Below, in pieces: positions 1 to 19,493 of a stretch of DNA of 64,000 nt. Each line of letters opens with the position of its first letter. Within the stretch, counting starts at the first letter, position 1. This DNA comes from Quillaja saponaria (lineage: Eukaryota > Streptophyta > Magnoliopsida > Fabales > Quillajaceae): the NCBI GenBank assembly GCA_029379385.1, contig CM055617.1:14169532-14233531 (forward strand). The letters run 5' to 3'. Made by a program: the position numbers and the translations under genes. The notes beneath the pieces were generated by a model. The model made no database searches, was not told where the DNA came from, and saw only the letters and a program-made list of their open reading frames with translations.

Positions 1-629
1 GAATTTCTCTTGTAAATTAGGAAGTGCACTTGGTCTAAAATCCTTCTAAAGGTTTTAGGCTCTCTGTATTGTACATACAATCTCCCTTATCATTGCCTAT
101 CTTGTTAAGTCTTATATTTTTAAAGACTAGCTACCTCCTTATATTTTGGACAATCCTAACACATTAAGGATTATGCTAAAATTAGGATTTAATCATAATT
201 AAACCTAATGCCTAATAAACTATAATAATTAGACAACTGTCACAAAACAATCCTTAATTGAATATCGTCCTATGGGGTATACCCCTTAGGTTCAAACTAT
301 CGATGGTAATAGGGATGTAACTTTTACATATTTATTATTGGATCCCGTCCAATTAAATTGGAATTTTTTCTAATTACTTAAATTACAATTCTTTTTAATT
401 CACCCTTTAATTAAGATTAATTAATTATTTATTTAATAATTAATTAATTAACTATCAAGATTTCCTACCATTTAAGATTGGTGTCTAACAGTGCATGATG
501 ACTATCTATAATAGTATAAATATGATTGTGAACATTTTCGTTAACAGTTACCATGTAATTCAATTCTTCTATCATGTAATAACCCGATTAAATCTATTTC
601 GATATGTAAATAATGTTAACCCTTAGATT
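1..629. other. AT-rich intergenic sequence, no gene seen
   Basis: No coding pattern is visible on either strand. Around 400-455 there is a run of TTAATTAA-type words that could fold back on itself. It looks like decayed repeat DNA but I cannot name a family. Confidence 0.5.
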
Positions 630-1019
630 TAGGCTTAGTTTGGTGATGATATAACTTTTAAAAAGTAGTTGTGAAAAAGTAGATGTCAAAAAGTTATAGC
701 AACCCTATTTGGTAAATCTTTTATAAAAATTGATGTGTGTGGTAAAAACAATGAACAATGTGTTTGGTAAAACAAATCATAAAATGCCGTGAATGTATAA
801 AATGACAAAAATAAACATCATTAATGAATGATATATTTAGGAAGAGAAATTAGATGTTTATAAATTAATTAAGGATATATTTTTAAAAAAAATTAAAATT
901 AATAAGGTGAATTTTGTATTTTTGATTTTGAAAAGCTATATCTAACTTGTAAAAGCATTACTTGAGGTACATTTAAAAGCACTATTGACTTTTTGAAAAC
1001 AGTGGAAGAAACACCCCTA
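630..1019. mobile_element. MITE-like element, copy 1 (hAT-like suspected)
   Basis: The stretch begins TAGGCTTAGTTTGGT and ends in a CACCCCTA motif, so both ends share an outward TAGG/CCTA form with a GTTTGG-like subterminal word. Its inner part (about 840-960) resembles, in inverse orientation, the stretch near 18.65-18.96 kb, including the words CACCTTATTAATTTTAA and TCCTTAATTAATTTATAAA. Two copies in opposite orientation suggest a short non-autonomous DNA transposon. No target duplication could be matched, so the ends and family are uncertain. Confidence 0.35.
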
Positions 1020-1680
1020 AAAAAAAATAAAAAAAACAAACAAACAATTTATATGTGCTCTTACTTTTTAAAAGCCACAGCCCCCCCTGAACAAGCATTA
1101 CTAAACTTAGCTTTAATCTATTTGGATATAAAAATAATGTCAATAATTTATTGCACATTCACATACAGAGCTCTATATGTAAGTGATTATACCAATCACT
1201 ACTTCTTAAGCGACTCATTAATAGAATCAGAAATGACATCAAAGTATAATAACATAAATACAAGATAACTATAATGCCTCAAGTCAAATGACTATTTGCA
1301 CTACCGTATAACATGAGAACTTCCTATTGACATGTAGAGACACTCCACATAGGTATTCTCAGTTGAATCGAACTCATTCTCTAATGAGAACCACATAGCT
1401 GTCTTAGTGTCTCATACACAAGTGACTATGAGATCAATCACCCTCAATTCTTTGAGCCAACAAGATATGTATTAATCTATTTGGATTTACTAATGCCTTA
1501 CTTAGTGATCCTATAATTAGTAACATTTAAGAATTAAGCGTAAAAGAAATACATCTCATTAGCATGATCTCATCATAATACTTATTTCCATTACTTAAAT
1601 TTTTTGGGTTCATGTTGGTTAATTACCAACACTTATGCATGATAATGTTTATTACTTCTTCAATTAAATGAATATTACTT
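1020..1680. other. Repeat-like intergenic sequence
   Basis: No credible ORF. The 1270-1640 part has the look of an LTR-retrotransposon untranslated region, but I found no second copy or terminal motif in the window to prove it. Confidence 0.3.
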
Positions 1681-2324
1681 AACTCAACTAATCCTTAAAT
1701 CTCATACTAGTGGGGGTCGGCTATATGAATCATTTTTCTCCATTCTTAAGGATCCAAGGCATCATTTTTAGTCATTTTTAGAGCAGCCATATCCTTCTTG
1801 ACGACTGCCTCTATGTAAGTTTCAGTCCTCCTTACCACGTCTAACACCTGACACCTAAACCAAGTCACATTTCTTGATTACCTTGTCCATTAGCTGATGT
1901 TGGATATGTCCAGACCAACATAGGCGATTCTCCCTCATTTTCTCCTTAATAGGTGCTACTTCCACTTCTTATAGATCTCCTCATTCCTTATTTTATCCTT
2001 TCTTGTATGTCTGGTCATCTATCTTAATATTTTCATTTCGGTTACTCCTATCTTATGCGAGTGTTGCTTCTTAACTGCCTAACATTCAGTATCATATAAT
2101 ATAGCTGGCCTCACTGCCGTCTTATAAGATTTTTCTTTCAATCTATTTGGGATTTTAGGATCACATAAAACTTCCAAAGTACTATTCCATTTCACCCACC
2201 CTGCTTTGATCCTATGGTTTACATCATGCTCATTTACATCATCTTTTTGTATAAATGAACCTAAATACTTAAACACATTCTTTGTAGCGATTGTCTGACC
2301 ATCCAAAGTTATTTCATTCAGGCC

Positions 2325-2624
2325 TCATCTAGTTTCGCTAAAATTACACTCCATATATTCGGTTTTTGTCTGACTCAACCTAAAGCCTTTAGATTCTAAC
2401 GTGTTCCTCCACACTTCTAGATTAGAATTAAAACCTTCTTTAGTTTTGTCTACCAACACAATATCATCAGCAAACAGCATGCACCACATAGCCTTATCTT
2501 GAATATTATAAGTAAGTTCATCGATGACTAAATCAAATAAGTATGGGCTTAAAGATGAACCTTGGTGAACATCTATCGTGATCGGGAACTCTACGGTCCG
2601 TACCCTAGTCATTTTCTCCCTCAT
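2325..2624 (-). pseudogene. LINE reverse transcriptase fragment with FADD box
   Basis: This 99-codon open frame covers the palm region of an RTE-type reverse transcriptase. It contains [17 protein letters not shown] (normally QGSALSPYLF) and the catalytic FADD in [14 protein letters not shown]. It then runs into the thumb region, ending just before a frame break towards 2306. It is one exonless piece of the larger broken element at 1681-4412. Confidence 0.85.
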
Positions 2625-4032
2625 ACATATCTTTAATAACTTCTACATATTTAGTTGTGACCTTCTTCTTCTCGAGAACCTACCATAAGACTTGTCTTGG
2701 CACCCTATCATATGTTTTTTTTAAATAAATAAAGGCCATGCGAAAATTCTTTTTCTTTGTACTATATTTCTCCATCAATCTCCTAAGTAAGAAAAAAAGC
2801 CTCCATTGTAAATCTTCCCACATAAAGTCAAATTGATTCTTAGAAACTAAAGTCTTATTTCTAAGCCTACGCTCAATCACTCTCTCCACAACTTCATTGT
2901 ATAACTTATAAGTTTTATTCCTCGATAATTTGTAACTTTGAATGTCTCATTTATTCTTATAAACAAGGGATCAACATACTCTTCCTCCATTCATCTGGCA
3001 TTTTCTTGGTTACTAGAATATTGTTAAAAAGATCTATAAGCCAAGTTATGCCAATATCTCCTATGCATCTCCAAACTTCTATTGGTATGTCATATGGGCC
3101 TATTGTCTTAGCATTCTTCATCTTATGAATAGCTTCTTTAACCTCATGTGCTCTAATTCGATGAAAAAAGATCGGCTCATATTATTGAAGGCAGTCATCT
3201 AGTTCCCCAGTATCACCCCTTGAATCTCCATTAAATAAAGTATCGAAGTAAGTTTGCCATCTCTCATTAATGTCGTCTTCCTTTACTAAAACCCTATTAG
3301 CCTCATCCTTAATGCACTTAATATAATTTAAATTCTCTATTTCGTCATTCTCTTTGTTTGGTAATCTTATAAATATCATTCTCTAGATCATTTATCTCTA
3401 ACTTTTGGTAAAGTCCTTCACAAGCCTTGCCTCTAACTTCCTAATTGCTCTCTTAGCATCTTTTCTAGCTTGTCTAAAACATTTATAGTTAACTTCATTT
3501 CTACACTAGTGTAATCTTTTATAACACTCTTTTTTAACTTTAATAGCTTGTTGAACTTCTTCATTCCACCTCCATGTCTCCTTAGTTGGAGGTCCACGTC
3601 CTCTACTTTCTCCTAAGACCTCTTTAGCTGTATTCCTGATACGACTTGTCATCTCATCCCAAATCATATTAGGCTCACCTTCTACCATCCATGAATCAAC
3701 CTGTAATATTTTTTTTTTAAAAATAGCCATCTTTCCTCCAATCAAATTCCACCATCTAGTCCTTACTACGCCTATTACTTCTATGCTTTTGCTTCCAACA
3801 GGTTAACACCAACATCCATAACCATAAGTTTAGTGCTGCGACACTAAACACTCTCCAGGTATAACTTTACAATCCTTACATACCGCTCCTAGTCATAACA
3901 AAATGTATTTGTCTTTTATTAGGCCCGCTACTAAATGTGACTAAGTGTGATTCTTGTTAATTAAAGAATGTGTTAGCTAAAATAAAATCGTATACAACTG
4001 CAAAATCTAAAATAAACTCTCCATTCTCATTC

Positions 4033-4365
4033 CTATCTCCATAACCATAACCCCCATGAACTCTCTTCAAAACTCTCGTTAGTATTTCCAACATGATTGC
4101 TCAAATCTCCAACAATAAACAGTTTCTCTCCTAAAGGTACTCCTTGGACTATCTCATCTAAATCATCCCAAAAAACCTTCTTCGTAGCTTTTTCCAGTCC
4201 TATTTGTGGAGTATAGGCACTAATGATATTACAGGCCTCCTCGTCTATCATCAATTTCATTAAAATTATTCTATCACCTTTCCCCTTGACTTCTACAACC
4301 TCGTCATTTAAATTTCTATCAATCGTCACTCCATTCCTATTTCTATACTTACTAGTATACCACAT
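4033..4365 (-). pseudogene. LINE endonuclease domain fragment
   Basis: This 110-codon frame matches the exonuclease-endonuclease-phosphatase fold of plant RTE LINEs. It has YRNRNGV near the start, the core IISAYTPQIGLE, and GDLSNHVG, in which one metal-site region is preserved. The N-terminal catalytic part is absent, consistent with 5' truncation of the element. It belongs to the element at 1681-4412. Confidence 0.82.
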
Positions 4366-4412
4366 CTTGAATCATGTTCTCTCTATCTATCCAAGCCTTT
4401 TCATCCTACCCA

Positions 4413-6600
4413 CTTAAATTATTGCAAGCAAGCAATATTAATCCTCCTTTTATTAATAATAATGTGAATAAGATTATATACATAGTAATATTCCTCAACA
4501 TCACAATGTTATTGGCTTTGTGGCATATACTACTAGCAATTTCCCATTTGCACTAAAGATAATCAATCATGTATCTAATAGTCATTTTGTTCAGATGTTG
4601 ATTGAAGCTACTAACTTTGCTCTAATTAGTGAATTTCCTACAATCTCTCTTTTACCCTAATCTTTGCAAAATCATATAAATCCCTTTATATATGATTTCT
4701 CAAATCAAATATGAATTTACAATTCCAAATGTTTGAACCTCTTATAAGGCTGTAGTTCCAAGGCTTGAGCTATCACCCCGATTATATCATAGTACATGTT
4801 ACTAGATGTTTTAATGGTAGAAACTTCTCAAGTTCATTAACAAACTTGGTTATACAAACATTACAAGGAAATACAAAGATTTAGTATTGGAATTTACAAT
4901 AGCATATCTGTATGTATGTTAGAATTCCAATTAACCATTTCAGTAGTAAACTCATGTATAGAATTCAGACCTTTTATTATCCATATTTGATTCCAAATCT
5001 AATAGCTATAACTATTATTAAGCAACTTCTCATTAAATGATGATATAATCTTGGTACTTTACAAGTAGTTTAGATTTTTTTTTTCTTTACGATAATCCAA
5101 TATTCCCAACTTGGCTCTACCTGATATATATTAGTCTTACTAATAATTTTTTGTTCAATATCAAGTTTCATACTTTCATGTTGAACCCTTTCAACATTTA
5201 TGTTTGTTTATTTAAGTTAAGCCAAACCTATTATTTCTATTTTTAGGGAAATAAATTTCCTCACTTGGAAAGTTTTACCCAAAATTTACTTATGGAGAGT
5301 TGTTTGATAATTACACATTAATTTTTTTTTACACTCATACAACATCTTTAATGTGTAATATGTTATTCTTGTATTTTACCTGAAATACTTATAATACTCC
5401 CACTAGCCTTATTGTGCAATTTTGATTTATACATATTCTTATGTATATCAAACACTTTGTTATCTATAACAAATTGTATGAACCAATTTTGAAAAACTTG
5501 TTTCGATTCATAAAATATAAATATTGAAATTTACATATTATGTGGTCATTACCATTACCATCTTTATATAAAGTATTTGTCTGCAAGCTTGCATCTACCT
5601 ATTATTTTCACTTTTAATGTAAAAACAAAAAGAACTTTTGAAGTCTCACTAAGTTTCTTGTATAATAAGCTATTTTTGCAATACTCAAAATTTTCATCAA
5701 GTAAATAAATTTTGCTCTAGACTTTAACGTTGTCATTAATCTAAAAAATAAAATTAAGAGGAGAAAGGAAAAACAAGAAAAATATTTCTTTATACGTAGA
5801 GTGGTTAAGATAACAAAAACCATGAAAGCTAGAAGGAGGAATAATTTTCAACATTCATATACATTGCATGAGATTTAAGGAGCATATCTAACAAGGATAT
5901 GTAAGCAAAACTGATATCCTAAATTGATTTTAATTTATTGAGGTCGTCTAAATTAATTTTCTTAACAAATTTCCTTTTTTTTTTTTTTTTTGTGTTGACA
6001 AGGGTAAATAATTTAATCAATTTAGCATCAAAGTTTATACGTGAAGAGTATATAGGCTGCGGAGACCCGTTATGAGCATATAGGTTTTTATAGAAGAAAG
6101 CAGTGTCATGAGCATATAGGTTTTCTCAGAAGAAAGCAGTAAGTGATGCGATAGAGTAACAATTAAAGAAAGTTGCCGAAGTTGACATATTCTTACCGTA
6201 GTGATTGAGAATGTATGTTTTTTTTGGTTGACTTCTAAATTTAAATCTCTTTGAGTAGACCGTAAAAAATAAAATTTTCTAGTCTCAACATCTAACCTAA
6301 CAAATAAAAGGTGCAGAGAGGAAATTTTCTCAGAATACAAGCGAACCTACATTATTTAGGACCCAACATGCATACAGAAAATTTGCTGTGCAGATATACA
6401 CCACCCAATTAAAGGCACAGAAACACTATATGTCATATAGTGTTATACAAATTTTTTTTTTGGTATTAATAGTATTATACAATTTCGAAAGTAGGATAAA
6501 AAATGAGGCAAACCATATTTTGACAAACTTTTCTCCTCTGAAGAAACTAAGTCAATAGAGCTCTTGATTGCTAGAGGCTATTTTCTATCTATCTTCAAAA
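4413..6600. other. Intergenic, AT-rich, no gene seen
   Basis: Only short open frames with low-complexity composition occur. A 36-bp direct repeat (units starting at 6072 and 6108, word ATGAGCATATAGG) is the only clear structure. The right end lies just beyond the 3' end of RIO2 and may contain its 3' untranslated region and downstream flank. Confidence 0.45.
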
Positions 6601-6814
6601 TTCCATCATTTGCATAAACAGCTTAAACAAACTTATGACCATAAATAAACTCTTCTTCCTCCTCTTCTACTTGACTGTATTCTGATGCCACTATATTTTG
6701 AAATGATATGCATGAAGTGTCTACCCCGGAAATATGAATTTCTTTCCATCCAGTGTATCTAACGGGCCAAAGAGTAGACATCTTATGCATTCCTGTAGTG
6801 ATACACAAAATATT

Positions 6815-14598
<7,784 letters not shown>

Positions 14599-15838
14599 TG
14601 TTAGTTCCTGTTCTTTTCTGCAAGGAGCGAGCAAATGGTAGCTAATCCAGTTGGAGGAGTTTTCTGCAATTTTGAAGACATCCAGGAATTTAGTACTAGG
14701 TGCCTTTAACTCCTATGTGCTAAGTCTCCCTCTTCTCTCAGTTCTTCTTGATATGTAATTATAAAATTATAATATCCCACCCCACATAAGACACATACTT
14801 TCAGAGGAATATTTTCCAATTAAATTTCTCAGACCAGATGCTACAATTTTAAGCAGTCCAAAAGAGTCAATTACACCATGAACATAAGTAATTAAAAATA
14901 ATAATAATAAATTATTGGTCAGCATATGAAACAGCACCAATACAGACCCTCAGTATACGATTCTTCTTTTCTAACAATAGCAACAGATAAACAGTACAAA
15001 ATTAGGTGATAGGATTGACAAAAGATTTTAACAATCTGGTATGATACTGTATGTTATTGCCAAATCAAAATGTTACTATTGATGGATATGTCGTGCATTA
15101 GAATACATTGTATTTAAAATTTCTAGAAGAATGATATCATATTATTGGTATGAGAACACAAGATCAAGCATATCAGACAATTAGCATGATAAAGCAAGCA
15201 TTCCCTGCAACAAATTGTAAATTGTGTGGAGGTAAGAAAGGAACAGCAGTACTAACTATTACTCATGTTAGGTATGGTCGCTTAAGAGACACTGAAACAT
15301 CAAAATATGCAAGAACCTCAAAGCTACAACAATAAAAATATTTTCTGTGGACCATTGTTGGAGCTGACACTAACCCACGTATATGTTTAATGTTACATAC
15401 TAATCCTCCTGATGGTCAACAGTACCATAATGACTTTCTTAATACATGATTTCTATAAAATAATATGACCAATTAAAACCTTGTAAAACTATAGGTTTAA
15501 AATTCTGATATAAACTTTCTATTTTTTAGAAAATAGGACTGTAAAATTGCTAAGTTCAAGTAATGTTGTAAAAGCAAGGTTTAGAACCTTTAGTATTATG
15601 CATAACTTTTGAAAAACATGTTGCTTACAGTTTATAAGTTTTCATTTGAAGAACCTGCTCCAAGACTCTAAGATTCCTTAAATGTCAGATTCTGGAAAGC
15701 TTAATTAAACAATAAAATCATTCCTTACCCAAAAAAAATTACAAATCTATTATATAAATAGACATATACAGTTCAAGGCAAGACAATCTTCAAAAGAAAT
15801 TGCACAATACTAGCACATATGGCTCAGCCAGGCTCCAA

Positions 15839-16084
15839 GCATTCTAACTGACAGTTTACATAACTCACAAATCTGAAAACCAACAAAACAATTGTAAAGT
15901 GAGTGAAAAACTCAGCAAGGGAAACCTGTATCATAAAAACATAGCTTTTAGAAATCGTAAAAAAGCATTCTAACTGACAGTTTACATAACTCACAAATCT
16001 GAAAACCAACAAAACAATTGTAAAGTGAGTGGAAAACTCAGTAAGTGAAACCTGTATCGTAAAAACATAGCTTTTAGAAAAGGT
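15839..16084. repeat. 126-bp tandem duplication
   Basis: Two copies of about 126 bp start at 15839 and 15965 (shared word ATTCTAACTGACAGTTTAC). They differ by only a few bases. They lie upstream of RIO2 and no function is apparent. Confidence 0.9.
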
Positions 16085-16330
16085 TTAGGCTTCCAGTTTT
16101 AAAAAGGAAGGACTTAGTTCAATAGAAATCAAATTTTGCATAACCATAAAATAGAAGTAGAACAAGAACGGACATGGCTGTGCAATCCTATCATCCGTCA
16201 ATTCCAAATCCAGAATGTCCCCTGCATGATCAGTGCAGCAAGACGGGTCTCTCTCGGAACTAATCTCTTCCACAAGGCATCCCAAGCAGGCATACATTTC
16301 ATAATAAACATCACATTCACTGCCAACCAT
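16085..16330 (-). CDS. Unassigned ORF, possible exon
   Basis: An 81-codon frame whose first 54 residues look protein-like: rich in Asp, Glu and Cys, with segments DVYYEMYACLGCLVEEI and GDILDLELTDD. The last part (FLFYFYFMVM...) looks like read-through into non-coding DNA. An AG directly precedes the first ATG, so it could be an exon start. I do not recognise the protein. It lies about 1.5 kb upstream of the RIO2 start on the same strand, so it could be a neighbouring gene's exon, a gene fragment or chance. Confidence 0.25.
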   Translation of the reverse strand: MVGSECDVYYEMYACLGCLVEEISSERDPSCCTDHAGDILDLELTDDRIAQPCPFLFYFYFMVMQNLISIELSPSFLKLEA

Positions 16331-16557
16331 CTCTTATTCAAAAACAAGGCAGTTTGTGATAAATTTGTGTACAAATCCTTTTGAAACTCAAAATCAGATT
16401 ATAAATAGAGTAATATTACAAGAATTCTCTTGGTATAAAAGCTTTCTAACAAATCAATTTCTCAACAATAATCAGAAAACAGAATTCAACTTTCCCAGAA
16501 TTCAAATCTGACTTTCAACTTTCAAAATATAACCAAAACATAATCTCTTTTACTTTT

Positions 16558-16811
16558 GGGCTCGTTTGGTGCATCATATATAATTGTATAATATGGAATT
16601 TTACAATATATTAGGCTGTATAGTTATTCTGTTGTTATACTATTATCATTTCCTTTTCTCCCATTGTATAGCTTTATACAGTCAGACATAGTATAAAAAG
16701 GGGTTAACAGTATAAATTTATATTATTTTGTTGCTGCCAAACATTGTATAAAAACCAATTGGATAGTCTTATACTATCATGTTATCCTTATACAATGCAC
16801 CAAACGAGCCC
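16558..16811. mobile_element. MITE with 17-bp terminal inverted repeats
   Basis: The left end GGGCTCGTTTGGTGCAT is exactly inverted at the right end ATGCACCAAACGAGCCC. The 254-bp interior is AT-rich and non-coding. No flanking target duplication of a standard length matches, so the superfamily cannot be fixed. Confidence 0.85.
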
Positions 16812-16856
16812 ATGATCTAATCACAAGAATCTGGCAGTATGCTAAATAAAACAGTT

Positions 16857-17336
16857 TCAGTCCACTTGAAATAGGTTACAAACAGTGGCTCAATGAAATA
16901 GTCAACTTGCTAAGAGACATTTGGTTTCAACAAAAGAATGCGTGATATAATAGCCCTCAAGGTATAACATAATTCAGTCCACTTGAAATAGGTTATAAAC
17001 AGTGTCTTAATGAAATAATTTGCTAAGAGAAATCTGTTTTCAAAAAAAGAATGCATGATAAAACCATTTAACAGCCCTCAAGGTATAATGTAATTCAGTC
17101 CACTTGAAATAGGTTATAAACAGTGTCTTAATGAAATAATTTGCTAAGAGAAATCTGTTTTCAAAAAAAGAATGCATGATATAACCATTTAACAGCCCTC
17201 AAGGTATAACGTAATTCAGTCCACTTGAAATAGGTTACAAACAGTGGCTTAATAAAATAATTTGCTAAGAGAAATCTGATTTCAACAAAAGAATTCATGA
17301 ACCATATAATGACCCTCAAGGTATAACATAATTCAG
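16857..17336. repeat. Minisatellite, four copies of about 120 bp
   Basis: Units beginning with CAGTCCACTTGAAATAGG start near 16857, 16976, 17096 and 17217. Each contains CTAAGAGAAATCTG and ends CCTCAAGGTATAA. Copies 2 and 3 are most alike. There is no open frame through the units. Confidence 0.9.
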
Positions 17337-17339
17337 TTT

Positions 17340-19170
17340 ATATATACAATTGAGAAACTTGTAAAGTCCCACCCTGGGAAGCACCGAAATTGGTTCCTTG
17401 ATGTGGTGTAGTACGATAAGGTTCGATATAGGTACGATAGTTCATCATTTAAAAAAAAAAACAGAGTATGGTTTGGCGAGGGTACGTTGAATTAAATAAT
17501 TAAAAATAAAATTATATAAATATATATATATATTTTTCATCTATATTATACCAAAAACCTAAACATCCTTATGTTGTTTTCCTAAGTTTTAGCCAATTTT
17601 TAACTAAAAATTTCATATAATACCATGTATTTAGTTATTCCTATTTTTATATTGATGGCTAGGCTTCTGATGTCTTTTTACAACAAATTTAATTTAAAAG
17701 TAAAAGAAAAGGAAAAAGAGAAAAAAATAACTACCCACTACTGACACGATTCTATTCGTAAACAAACACTAATTTATCTCCTCAATCAATAAGCCAATAC
17801 TAGTCATATTTCCCTTCTTTCTCATTCACCCTTATTCATCCATATGCTAGATTGAATCAATCAATGAAATTGGAAAGAGATTTGATTGATCATATAATAC
17901 TGAGAAATTTGTATAATTATTTATTTGATTTAACTTTTATAATGATTTAAGTTCTTCTTTCAGGATTAATTTTTTAAAAACATTTACCTTAAAAAAAAAA
18001 AAAAAGTGCTCGAGATGCTAATATAATATATATGAGAATAAGTTATTTAAAGGTTATACTTATACATAAAATAAAGCTCATTAAATGGTCACAAATATAT
18101 TACAAACAATTACATTACATATCCTAAAGTAATAGACAGGAAGACATAAACCAAAATATGAGCAAGTAACAGCAGTTAAGTATTCTGGCATTCCAGAAAA
18201 AAAAAAAAAAAAAAAAAAAAAAGACATGGTTCAATTTCACTATGTTCTGTTTTCACATACAAGACTGGTAAAGTAGTACTCTTATACTAACAAATTTAAT
18301 AACCGAGCTTCAAGGAGTTTAGAAATTTCAGGACTTCAGAACAAGGAGGAGTTCGGAATTTCAGAACTAAAGAGCAAGGAGAAGAAACTGAAAGCAAGGA
18401 ATTTAGGAATTTCATAATTGATCGTACCTCAAAGCCGCTTCCTCAGGGAAATTGCTCTGTCGTGTCGAAAAGAAGCAAGGAGACGAAGCACTTCAGTTAC
18501 TGTCGAGCTTCAGAGTTCAGTGACGAAGCCTTCTAACTTGATCTTCGAGGAATTTGGAATTTTCAATTTGTGCTTTGAGGTTTAGGTTTATTAGTTAATT
18601 TTTTAAGGTTTAGTTAAAAAAAAAAAAAAAGTCAGCGTGCTGAGAATTTAAATGTGTGAGGTGGCCAATTGGTAATATTTTTTTAAAAGGATATTTTAAA
18701 AAACTATAACACCTAAAGTATATTTTGTTCATTTGTTAAAGAATATTTCTACTACTGTTTTTAAAAAATTAAAGATATTTTTAAAAAAGCCTCTAGTTGT
18801 AACTTTTTAAAATTAAAGATTTAAAATCACCTTATTAATTTTAAAAATTAGAAGACATATCTTTAATTAATTTATAAATTATTTAATTTCTCTCTCTAAA
18901 AATATTCTTAATTAATAATAGTTATTTTTTCATTTATACAAATAAAATACAAATATAAATATAATATATAAATATAAAATTTTGTACTTCTTGGGTATGT
19001 ACTAGTACTCGATATGCATTTAATACTGCTATGAGACAAATTTTGAAATACCCGTGTTCCCATGTCCCACCCTAAAAAGGTTTACAAATAAAATAAAATA
19101 GACATAACTAGAACATTCTTACTATGGTGAAATTCAAACTGGATCATTCACATTCGAATTTAAAAAATTT
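17340..19170. other. Non-coding repeat-rich region
   Basis: No gene is supported. It holds a poly-A run (18197-18222) and an inverted MITE-like copy at about 18650-18960 related to 630-1019. A stretch at 18301-18600 rich in repeated GAGCTTC/AAGGAG words is also present. Motifs GGGAAGCACCG near 17371 and its rough inverse near 19055 might be ends of a Mutator-like element; this is weak. Confidence 0.4.
18650..18960. mobile_element. MITE-like element, copy 2 (inverted)
   Basis: It shares with the reverse complement of about 640-960 the order CACCTTATTAATTTT, CTTTAATTAATTTATAAA and TAATTTCTCT. Ends are not sharply defined. Confidence 0.35.
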
Positions 19171-19380
19171 AAATTTTATTTTGAATCTGCAAGGTAGATT
19201 CATCAGCTTGCGACTCTCTTAAAGTTACTATGTGTATTAAGTGCTCTATGCTTATTTAACCAAGACCGCCATAGTTGGTACCAACCTTAGCAATGTTTAC
19301 TTACATTCAGACTCTTATTGTCACAAACTCTTACTTTATGTGTTACATATTATTTTTTCCCCCTCTCATTGTTAGTTTGT

Positions 19381-19493
19381 TTTAAAATATCCAACGTAGG
19401 ACACTGGATGTCGTAGTTAAGATATTTGACTTGGTGCAAGTGGAAGTTGTTAGATGTGAAAATGATGTATTGGATCGATGCGAATAGCAGAAA
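19381..19493 (+). repeat. RTE LINE 3' fragment in U1
   Basis: Contains GTAGTTA-GATATTTGACTTG and TGGATCGATGCGAATAG, matching the RTE C-terminal coding segment seen more completely at 23.2-23.4 and 30.05-30.25 kb. It is cut at its right end by the TRIM. Confidence 0.6.

Larger units (their letters stand above)
1681..4412 (-). mobile_element. RTE-type LINE, 5'-truncated and broken
   Basis: Minus-strand non-LTR retrotransposon remnant. In transcription order it has the end of an apurinic endonuclease domain (about 4365-4033, with a GDLSNHVG motif matching the usual GDFNGHVG), a linker region (3745-3182), reverse transcriptase (2889-2325, with an intact FADD catalytic box in [13 protein letters not shown]) and a C-terminal part (2306 to about 1900) with the RTE-like WSGHIQHQLMD pattern. 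The 3' end carries a GCCGACCCC-ACTAGT tail followed by TTAGTTGAGTT. Several frameshifts and stops divide it, so it is inactive. The coding sequence begins inside the endonuclease near 4412, so the 5' end is missing. The tail motif recurs at 23.4, 30.2 and 61.7 kb. Confidence 0.88.

Noticed and set aside
993..1268. 91-codon plus-strand ORF
   Set aside because: Low-complexity Lys/Asn-rich start running across a MITE end; no domain pattern.
4223..4417. Plus-strand ORF over the LINE
   Set aside because: Antisense shadow of the LINE endonuclease frame at 4033-4365.
6035..6340. 101-codon minus ORF near the RIO2 3' end
   Set aside because: Contains a 36-bp direct repeat and no recognisable domain or splice context.
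16857..17336. Regularly spaced repeats as a CRISPR array
   Set aside because: The whole 120-bp unit is repeated, with no unique spacers, in plant DNA.
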